DNA of 64,000 nt, from assembly GCA_003956705.1 (NCBI GenBank), contig QZCP01000290.1:62001-126000 (forward strand), in the 5' to 3' direction. The position numbers and the translations under genes are program-made. Source of the stretch: Brevipalpus yothersi. Taxonomy: Eukaryota > Arthropoda > Arachnida > Trombidiformes > Tenuipalpidae. Below are positions 1 to 9,800 of this stretch, in pieces; positions within the stretch are counted from its first letter, which is position 1, and each line of letters begins with the position of its first letter. The notes below the pieces were generated by a model that saw nothing but the letters and a program-made list of their open reading frames with translations, made no database searches and was not told the DNA's origin.

Positions 1-835
1 AAGCCAACAAAAAAACGTAAACAAGTCTGCAAAAGTAAATGCAACTAGTCTGTCAACACACACAGTTGAAAGAGTGGAAGAGAGCTACTAGAGTGGATAA
101 GGATTATGATGATAGTGATGATGATTAAGAGATTGGGGTTGAAAAGTTGCCAACAGCCGGTAAGATTAAAAGATGATCTTTGTGACTGATTAAGTGATCG
201 TGTCTGTGATATTCATCAACTGAAGTGATTCGTTTCGATTTGATTTAACACTATTTCTGATTTGACTTTTTTACTCTTTTTTCAATTAGATCTTCGTTAC
301 ATTGTGTTTTCGATTCCAATCGAGAATTCTCTCCCAGCAAGCGAGAGTTTTTTGGAAACAACCCCAAATAATTTTGCATGGCCAGATGATGGACAATTTT
401 TGTGGACCAAAGATTGATTGTGGGTTAGATCAAACGAGAATCGTTTGATCAACTCATGTCAAGTTGGCGCCAAATTTTATGTCCAATACATTTGAAAAGT
501 TGTGGTGGAAAGTTTTCATGATAAACTTTTGAATCTTTTTTCCTTCGGTTGATTGAATACAGTATGATCCTTGAAATTTTCAGGATGAATGGTTTTGACA
601 TCTTTTTTCATACTATTCAAACCACTTGCTCATGAAAGTAAATTTTTTCCAGGAACTCTCTTCACCAATGATTCAGCTCCGAGAAATCTGATCAGTCTTC
701 TCTTCATTCATACAGCATGCGTTGGAAACTAATTTTTTATAGCTCATATTCCAAAACTTGCATAACAATATTTCACTGATGATTATGGAAAAGTAAAGTC
801 TCCCATTAAAAAATACCTTAAATCCTCTCTAGATA
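1..835. other. Non-coding flank upstream of the protease gene
   Basis: No open frame or recognisable RNA is visible here. The stretch is AT-rich with short runs of T and of GATGAT. It probably holds the promoter and 5' leader of the protease that starts at 836, but I see no clear TATA box or initiator to place the transcription start. Confidence 0.5.
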
Positions 836-1852
836 ATGGCTTTAAGATTATCAGCTTTAAGTTTGATCGTTATACTCTTTTTTTGCAATGCTTTTATCGA
901 AATTATATCACATTCAGAGGCATCTTCAGCTGAGAATGGAACGCAGCAAACTTCGTGCCCATCTTCTAGAATTATCGGTGGCAAGAAAGCAAAGAGTTTG
1001 GTTCCTTATATTGTCTCTATAAGAGAAAAAGATGATGTCGATAAAGTGATTGGTGGGGGATCGATTGTTAAATCTAATTGGATATTAACTGCAAGACATC
1101 TTCTAATCAAAAGAGACCCCGAAGGACATATAATTGGTCTTAGAAACCTTACGATTGCTCCTAATTATGGCAATAAATTATCAATCGCTAAAGATAAGAA
1201 AAAATATCAAGTGCAGAAGATGTTTTGTTACAATCCAGGCACTCAAGACTACAAAATTACCGATGTTGCACTCTTGAAGCTTGGAGAGAATATTCCTCTG
1301 GACAATTCGACAGGATTTTATTTTGATAAGATTCCTATCATCAAATCGCCTAGCGAGGTATCATGGTCAGATGGGATGGATATTGTAGGCTGGGGACAAA
1401 CTAGGGCTACTCCCGAACCAAAACCAAAGGATTTTCCTGATAATTTGATGGAAGCCCACGTATATAAAAATTCATTACCAGATTGTCGTAGAGAGTTTCC
1501 TTATTTCGTGGAGCCCGAAATGATGTGTATTGGTAAGAAATCTCAAACAGCTGGAACAGGTGATTCTGGAGGTCCTGTGGTGATGAAAAAAGTAACCACC
1601 AAGGAAATCATTCAAGTTGCAGTAATATCAGGTGGAAGGGCTGATTGCAAGTGAGTATTTAAAATTTGCTGATCAAATCAAGTTTCAATCAAACTATTCA
1701 TTTTCAATATCATCAGAGCTAGTACCATTGGCATGGATCTGAATTTTTTCCGAGATTGGGTTGAGCAGAGGATAGTAGACGAAGACCCTAAATCTGAATG
1801 CAAAAATGTTTTCCGATATCATGATTTTGTGTTGACAGAGAATTTCCGGTGA
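836..1852 (+). CDS. Secreted trypsin-fold (S1A) serine protease, non-trypsin S1 pocket
   Basis: Two exons, 836-1650 and 1717-1852, joined over a 66-nt intron with a GTGAGT donor; the product is 316 residues. Residues 1 to about 29 are a hydrophobic signal peptide. A short propeptide with one Cys ends at Arg45, followed by the new N-terminus IIGG (46-49), so activation should be by cleavage after Arg. The catalytic triad is intact: His88 in TARHLL, Asp143 in DVALLKL and Ser244 in GDSGGPV. The residue six before Ser244, equal to chymotrypsin 189, is Thr238 instead of the trypsin Asp, so cleavage after Lys or Arg is not expected. The Cys42-Cys58 pair is replaced (GGGSIV and HLL) and Cys191 is Gly. 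Cys168/Cys182 equivalents are kept. The second exon adds the C-terminal helix region (residues FFRDWVEQR) and a tail. A digestive or immune protease is likely; the substrate cannot be told. Confidence 0.9.
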
Positions 1853-1974
1853 AATGTCAAAATTTTCAAGTTCATCTCATCAACATTCTTATCCTGACAA
1901 TGAGTGAGAGAGCTATTTGGAAATTGTTATCATTCATTTTCAATGGTGACATGATAATTAGGAAAATAAAAGTC

Positions 1975-1980
1975 AATCTC
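1975..1980 (+). promoter_or_regulatory. Candidate polyadenylation signal of the protease gene
   Basis: AATAAA lies about 123 nt after the protease stop codon, in the right orientation and at a usual distance for a short 3' UTR. This is a motif match only. Confidence 0.4.
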
Positions 1981-2729
1981 CCTCTTGGGTAAATATTTTG
2001 AAACCAGAATCTCCTTCAAAATGGTTGGTTTCTAATCAGATTTCTTTTATTTTTGTGTAGTTTTCTCTCTGGAAATTTTCCATGGTCATGCTAATGTTTC
2101 ATGGATTCTTTCTTTTATACTAAACTTTTCTACTTCAAGAGACCTGTTATACCGCTGAGTGACGCAATCGTAAACTTTTTCTTTTTTTTATTAGTCCAAG
2201 AGTTTTGATGATCTCTCCCTATTTTTTCAGATCAAATTGAGAAAGTCTTCCGTCTGTAGTCATGAAAGAAGAAAAATTAGCCTCTACATAATAGCTATCT
2301 GGAGTCCTTGAAGAACTGTGGACTATGGATCTAAGACCATCATTTTAGAGCCGCTTGAAAACTCATGAAGGTGGTTCAAGGCAAACGCTTACTTAAGTTA
2401 GTTTATGCTCATCGAAGCAAAGCCAATCCGATAGGTAACCTTCCCTACTGAACTCTCATTAGATCTTAGCGTGAATCGTCAAAATTATTCGGTAATAATT
2501 ATGAGGAGCTACAATTTTCTCGTTCAAATATCTATGTACACACCTATTCCTGATTGGCAGCGTAACTGTAAATCAGCATAAAATTGTCAATTGATTGTCA
2601 AGTGAAAGAGTGAAAAGATGAAAGTGAACGATAGACGATAACATGAAATATGATTAGCTAAGGTTTAATATTTCAATCGCACTAAAGTTCGAAAGAAAAA
2701 AAATCATCATCATGTTCAACTTACAATTC

Positions 2730-2732
<3 letters not shown>

Positions 2733-2815
<83 letters not shown>
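2733..2815. repeat. (TC)n microsatellite, about 83 bp
   Basis: An uninterrupted TC dinucleotide run of about 41 units. It generates a Ser-Leu repeat open frame that is not a gene. Confidence 0.98.
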
Positions 2816-2817
<2 letters not shown>

Positions 2818-3438
2818 TTATGAATTTATTGATAGATATGCACTTTAACTCTTATGGAACCTTCATGAAGCATTTAATTTTTTTATGCACAAAAATGCTT
2901 AAAAATCATAAATTTGAATGTAGATGTTCTATCAAATCAGAATGATCTGATTTGATCAGTCTTTTTTGCTAGAATACCATCATTTTGATTTCGAAAAAAA
3001 TTTCAAACTCGAGTGACTGAGTTTTAAACTTTTTTTCTCATAACAATGAAGCATCTATCTGCCCAAAACTGTAGAATATACATTGTATTTTTAAAGTAAG
3101 CCTTTTCGTTTTTTTCCTCATTGATTATGAGAAAATGCATTCAATTCCAAGGGACTGGAAGAGACTTGAGCTCGAGAGTCCAAATATTGACTGAACTTGT
3201 TTTTTCAACCTCTAATATCTGCTCTGAGGTTTTATCACGTTGTTTTATTGCTCAACTGATTCAAATCATCATTGAAATCAAATTTCGAAACAATTTTAAA
3301 CACCTTCCTCAACTCCTTTTGAATTGAGCGCCTCGAAAATTTTTGTCAACGCCCCCTAGAATGTTTCGGGAAAATAAGGTTTGCCGTGCAAAACATTGAA
3401 TTGTTTTCACACAATTCAGTTCATCATCAGCAGTCATC

Positions 3439-4164
3439 ATGGTAATCAACATTCATTACGTTTTTGTTTTTGTTTTATTACACCTTTCTATACCAGTTGC
3501 TTCTGGTCATATTGGCAAGCCATGTGCATTTTTTGGTATATGTTGGCCCCCAAATATTCATATCTACTGTGATGACAATAATATTTGCCAATGTAGACCA
3601 GAAACACCAGTGCCAGTTGGCCCTCATGCATGTAAGCGTACAAAAAACTTTGGTGATAGATGCTCAACCAATGATGAGTGCCTATATTCTGACAACAAAT
3701 CATATTGTGATCAAAGCTCACCAGACATGAAGACATGCAACTGTATTGCCAATTACACTTATGATCACATTGAAATGAAATGTGTCCATTCAACGGAACA
3801 TCAGAAATCATTTTCAAGCATGTTTTATATGATCCTATCATCTGCCGCCCTATGGATGATTCTACTCTTAATAGCACTTTTTGTATCCATACCTTGCTGT
3901 TTAGCGTTTATATATCACTTCTTCTGCTATGACTCTAGTGATCCAGTGGCATACCGTGAACAGAGTCGACATCGTGCTGAAAATGGAGAAGAATCAGTGC
4001 GTGAATCACTTCGACAAGAGGATCTTGTTTCTCGTCAATCTTCATTTGAGTTCACAGCTCATGATGAGCCACCACCGCCATATGAGGAAGCAATTAAAAA
4101 TTGCCCAACCTCTGCTACTGTATGGATACCAGAAACAACAGCTGATGGACCTAAGTCAGAGTGA
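3439..4164 (+). CDS. Type I membrane protein with EB-like Cys-rich ectodomain and PPPY motif
   Basis: Intronless, 241 residues. Residues 1-23 form a signal peptide ending in VASG. Residues 29-115 hold 13 cysteines arranged like the EB modules of invertebrate surface proteins (CAFFGIC, CDDNNICQC, then a second block ending CNC and C115). A strongly hydrophobic segment at about 127-163 is the membrane span and contains juxtamembrane cysteines that could be palmitoylated. The cytoplasmic tail is charged and carries PPPPYEEA at 211-218, a PPxY motif of the kind bound by WW domains of NEDD4-type ubiquitin ligases. I do not recognise a named orthologue. The start is the first ATG in frame and begins directly with the signal peptide. 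The EB assignment is from cysteine pattern only. Confidence 0.85.
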   Translation: MVINIHYVFVFVLLHLSIPVASGHIGKPCAFFGICWPPNIHIYCDDNNICQCRPETPVPVGPHACKRTKNFGDRCSTNDECLYSDNKSYCDQSSPDMKTCNCIANYTYDHIEMKCVHSTEHQKSFSSMFYMILSSAALWMILLLIALFVSIPCCLAFIYHFFCYDSSDPVAYREQSRHRAENGEESVRESLRQEDLVSRQSSFEFTAHDEPPPPYEEAIKNCPTSATVWIPETTADGPKSE

Positions 4165-5159
4165 AGCAAATTGGATAACCTTTTTTTTCTGACAGCTCAC
4201 CGTGATTCACTGATAATAATATTTATATACATATATATATATAAAAAGACTGACGTCGGTGCCAATGACTTCACTGAAATCTCTCAATACTGAGCTTCTT
4301 GCCAATGACTTCTTAAAGAGAAATCCACACACACATTTCTCTTCTCATCCTCCTTTGTTGATTCCATATCTCTCTTTTCAGTATTGACACTAGAGCCTCT
4401 GCTTTTGCTTTGGATATCTGAGACATACGTACACATGTTTTTTATCAATTCACCATCGATTCATCCGCTTGTTCCTGTCTCTCTCTCTTTCTCTATAAGT
4501 CTGCAAAAGGCAGTGTATAAATATGCAAACTCTTTTAAACTCTTTACAATTTCATACCTTTTTCTCAGTCACTCGGAAATGTCGATTTTTCTTCGAACAT
4601 TCTCATGTTTATAAGAGATGAATTTATAATAATTGCATTCTTTGTTCATTTTTTTTAAATGATGAACCAAAAGACCCATTTTCCTTCTATGTGTACAAAA
4701 ATCCTATCACTGACCTTAATTTTTTTTCTCACTCTCTCTACAAATTTTACCACCGTAGATGAAAGTGTATATGTATAAATAGCTTCTAAATGAAAAATCT
4801 TATCACTCTTCAAATTTGTAAGGTCCTTGAGACCTGTATGGATCCTGTAAATCTCACGCATGAAATAGATTTTTTTTTCCAATGTTGAGTCACTTGCAGG
4901 TTTATCAAATGATGTTTGATTGACGGTTTTACCCTCCCAAATATTGACAATCAGATAAATTTGTTTCATTTACTTATTTGTTAATTCAATCAATCGTTCG
5001 ATCAGTAGAGCGATCAATTGATCCACAATGGAAATAGACACATTCTTATCAAGGATACAAATACAATTAATATCTAAAAAATCGTAGAATCTTATCAAAA
5101 ATCAATCACAAATAGTTTCTCATAATTGCATCTGCCCGAGCCCATAGAGTTGTATGTAT
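4165..5159. other. Convergent intergenic region
   Basis: This lies between the stop of the plus-strand membrane protein and the stop of the minus-strand Ror gene, so it should hold both 3' UTRs. It has an AT dinucleotide run near 4225-4245 and a directly repeated phrase (TGCCAATGACTTC at about 4260 and 4300). A 104-codon minus-strand frame at 4655-4969 resembles no known protein. Confidence 0.5.
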
Positions 5160-6820
5160 TCATACAAATCCTAAGGAAGATGAGGTTGAATTGTTGAATG
5201 GACATGATAGCTTGGAATAAATTTTATCATTAGAAGATATATCTTTACATGAGATCATCATGGCATTAGCTCTTCTCGTTCTTCTCGGACTTGACATCGG
5301 TCCAATATCTCGACCACTTCCGTTCAGATTGATACCATTTTCAGGTGTCCGGTGGTAATGAGGCTGAGGTGATGAAGATTTGCCAGACTTGTGTGAATTG
5401 ATACAATGAAATGTGCTTTTATTGCTTCGAATACTTTCCACCGCTTGAAGAGCCTTCAATTTCGTATGCAATTCACTGAAATCAGGTCGCATTGATGGAT
5501 CTCTTTTCCAACAATCAAGCATGATTTCATAATAGGCTGGAGGACAATTCTCTGGACATGGTAACAAATTATGGTTACGTATAAGCTCTATCACCTCTTC
5601 GTTGGTACTGTGTGAGTATGGCTGTTTGCCGAAGGTGAAAATTTCCCACAACAAAATTCCAAAAGACCATGTATCGGATGCTGAAGTAAATCGTTCATAA
5701 AAAATTGATTCCGGAGGAAGCCAGCGAACTGGTATCGAAGAATTGTTAGGTATACAGTAATAATCACTCGAATAATCTATATGATTCAGTCTAAAGTTAG
5801 ATATTTTGACGTTCAAATAATTCGAAACAAAACAATTACGACAAGCCAAATCTCGATGGGTAAAGTGTTTTGAAGACAAATATTCCATGCCAGCAGCAAT
5901 CTGTATACCAATGTGCAGTAAATCGTGAAGATCTAATGAGCTGGTTGAAGAACGAACAGTTGATGTCAATACATTTGACTCATCATCATCTCCATCACAA
6001 CTCTCATTAGATGTGTGATAATTATCTCTGTCCACGAATCGATCTCTATTTTTCCGAGAAACACTTTGTGGACTGTGTTTGTGTAAAAATTTTAACAGAT
6101 CTCCTTCGCCCATTAACTCGAACATCATACACATTGGCTTATCGGTGAAGCATACTCCAAGTAAACAGACAATATTTGGATGCTGAAGTTGAGCTAATGT
6201 TTGAGCTTCATTTTTAAAATTTTCAATAGTATTTGGAGAACAATCATCTCGCAATGTTCGTATGGCCACGGGCACCACAACTCCCAGAGGTATGAGCAAT
6301 TCACCGGAAAGAATATCACCAAAATCACTCTCACTCAGCTTGCCGGTGATCTTTATTGATTGTCGAGAATATTGGTTCAGATTGGATTTTGATGAGGCGA
6401 TTTGCAATTGTTGGTGGGAATGATAGTGCGGTTGTTTGAATTGCTGATAAAGTGTGGCAGTTGACGTATGCAATTGATTATCAAGCAATGGATGTTCAAT
6501 CCATAAGCCAGTGACGGAAGATGCTGGAGAGGCTAAATGTACGGGAGAATAACCTTTCTTGTTACATATTAATGGACTGATCAATGTTGGATGGGCTTGC
6601 TGTTGATTGTCATGATCATTTGGTGTTATATAAGCAGAGTAGGCAGAAAATGGTGAGGCTGATGATGGGATTGCAATTTTTGTTTCGGTTGAAAAACTTT
6701 TCCGCCTCGATCGAAACATTCGGAGACAACATACGATTAATACTAATCCAGACACCGATACGATGGCTATTGAAGGTGTCAAATAATAATAATGATTTGA
6801 TCCATGAAAATGTTCTGTAG

Positions 6821-6863
<43 letters not shown>

Positions 6864-9800
6864 CCATGAAATCAGAGAAGATTTAATTTTTTTAATTCAA
6901 TGTTATCAGTTATGACATGTAATGATATCTTTTATCTCAAATTTGCCACATTTAGTTAACCGATATCTGATGAGCGGAAACAATAAATCATGAAGATCTG
7001 GCACAATAAATTAACCTTAACCCACAGATAGGGAAAATCTATCATGAATTATCCTTCTATTACATTAGTGTGGAGATTGATACACACGACTAGGCAGCTA
7101 TAGTTTGATGTATTAAACAAAATCCAATTGTTCACGAACCATTCACATGTACATATAATTCAATTTCACTGCACATGAGAGGTGTTAAAGATTTGTCTGA
7201 TGCTCTTGATTATCGTTTATAATTACTCAATATTCATAAATAGTGGAGAAAGTTCATAAACTTTGCATCATTGCAATGGATGAGTGAAACTAATGAGCAA
7301 CACTTAAATCGGTTATCAACAATTTACGATGGAATGCATTCTGGAAACAGATTATTCTGATGCTTTAGTTTTTAAATGTTTTTATGGACTCCACGCCAAC
7401 TGAAAATTGCTTTAATAACGAGAATTTTTTTCGAATATCTATATCCGAAGTCAACTCGGATAGTTACGATTATTTCTGAGGCTCCAGCGAAAAAACGTAA
7501 CAGAACAATCGATTACATTCCACGAATTGACACTACATGGACACTAGTAATTCTGAATTCTAGATCGAAGCGAGTTACTCTTGCACACATCATTGATAGC
7601 CTTGTTGGACTTGATAAGAATTTCTCTCTTTCAATTATGCGTCTACGGAACTTCATCTACTTTCAACTTGGTATCATTTTGCCGAAAGCTCTCTGGTCGA
7701 CTATTATTGCCCTCGACTGCAATTCCTATTCTTCTCAATCTTCATGTTCCCATGACACCAATCAACTGTCAGTCTATACAACCTGCTAATGAGAAATGAA
7801 TAGCCTGGTAATGTCCTATGAGATTCTTTAGCTGGATACAGAATGATGGGAAACTCATTCTCAACAATAGCCTAAACAAGAGAGCTGAATCGTTCAAGAA
7901 ATCAGAGCCAAGCTTTTCGAGGAGAAAAGAATGTGTACAATGCTCGAATTTGATACCGAAAAAGGTTCTTTAGTGATCAGTTTTGTAGCTTAGATTTTTA
8001 CTTGAAGGTAATAAAACTCAACTCAATTCACTGTAAATGAAAGAATTTATTTCTTCAAGCCTCATAGAAAATCTCCTATTCTCATCCAATCAACTGGCCA
8101 ATAAGTAACAGAATTATTCGAGAGCCTCATGTTACTTCAATCTGACCCCAATCAAACACATAAAGATTGTGATGAGACCGAAAGCATTGAGCATGAAAAG
8201 AAATTCATCACATTTCGAGATGCCCAGTTGTAATGATTAACTGATGGAAGCCAAACAAAACTCTTCCAATTATTTTTCACCCAATTTTTCTCGGAAAAAA
8301 AGTTTTCTCTCTCCAATCAACTTACCACATCGAGGAATATCGCAAAGTTCCTTCTGGTGAGTTTCAAAGCTCACGATACACCATGGTTTCATTTCACTAG
8401 AATCTGGATTACGACAGTAATTATGGCCTCCCAGAAGCTCATCATGATTGATAGTGTCAGCAACAGTGCTCCAGGGAAGACATTTTTTACCAGACACGGT
8501 ACGATCCATTATGCCTCTATATTTTTCACCATTATCATTGAAACATATTTGATCACCTATATTCGTTGATGATTCAACACAAAGGACACAAAATGGACAA
8601 AATGGAAGTAGATGAGAAATGAGGATGTCGAAGTGAGAGTAGAAGAGTATTTTCGAAATTGAGTAAAATCCACGAGGGATCAAGTGAAGAAGTTTTCTAT
8701 CCAATCTTTTGGTAGAATTAAAAAATGAGAAACCCGGTGACCAAGCCAATGAATTTCGAGGAAAAACATTTTGATTTGGTGTAGTAAACTACCTACTTCA
8801 TCGTTTCTCACATCCTATTTTCACTCAACTTACCTTTAAGAGGACGAACTGACGAAGGGATTCCCAACTGGATGCATTCGTAATCCTCTGGAGAGCCTAG
8901 AATCGGTAGCTTCTGGCAATCTGGTAAAAGATTACGGTTGATGACCGCGATATTACGTGCCATTGAATACTCCTTGTGGCAAATATTGTTCTCCAATATT
9001 TCACATTCTTCACGACATATCTGGTGGCAAAATATGGACAAAATAGAGGAGAGTTAGTGAATATGGAAATACATTACATGTACATGCATTTCACAATATT
9101 CAAAGCAATCAGTACGATTTCTTGTGATCGTAGCTTCTATTAATAGTAGACTTATACCCAGACTGCTGCCTCTGTCACTGATAACTTTTTTGAGTGAAAA
9201 ATGTGAATGAATGAGCCTCTTTTCTGACCTCTTGAGTCCTAAGTCACATTCTTCATCCACACAGATTCACAGGAATATTCAATTTAGAGCTAGTACATAT
9301 TCCACAATGGCTGACGAAAAATATGCAAGTTTTTAGAGATAAAATTCAAACTTCACCATTCTTTGGAAAAGATAAATGTATCCTTTTGTAAGTTGAAGGG
9401 TTTAAAGAATGTTTTTGAGAAAATCCTGCTCTACGATAGAGGAATATGAGGAAAACCTGAGCTACATGTCTTCCATAGAGACAATATACCTTTGATCTCG
9501 CATGATAACAGAATTTTTTCCTAGCGTGACTGTAGCATCAATTAATTGAAGTGGTGAAATTTTTCGCCTCACATAGATCCTAAAATTGTTGGAAGAACTT
9601 CCAACAAGAACTTACATTGTTTTGAGTTCACAAAAACCAAAATATTATTTCCTTGTTTCAAACACATGTAAGACTTCAGAATGTACTAGAAACTTGTGAG
9701 AGGCTGTACTTCCAGTAGAAAGAAGAACAGAAAACCTAAAAACTTTTCATTGTAGATGTCTGGGAAGAAATATCATGCACAACTTCGGCGACAAAAAGTT

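Larger units (their letters stand above)
1853..3438. other. Intergenic stretch with a CT microsatellite
   Basis: This holds the 3' UTR of the protease, a long CT repeat (listed separately) and the 5' flank of the membrane protein that starts at 3439. Open frames here are the repeat itself or short and without recognisable content. Confidence 0.5.

Noticed and set aside
2712..2945. Ser-Leu repeat open frame
   Set aside because: It is a translation of the CT microsatellite, as are similar frames at 15665, 16860, 20197, 27775, 31771 and 62817.
4655..4969. 104-codon minus-strand frame after the Ror stop
   Set aside because: It lies in the probable Ror 3' UTR, resembles nothing known and has no splice link.
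9054..9260. Minus-strand frame with a CRD-like phrase (TDCFEYCEM)
   Set aside because: The two flanking CRD exons join directly in phase 0 (QIRK to ICREEC) and already supply all ten cysteines, so this lies in an intron.
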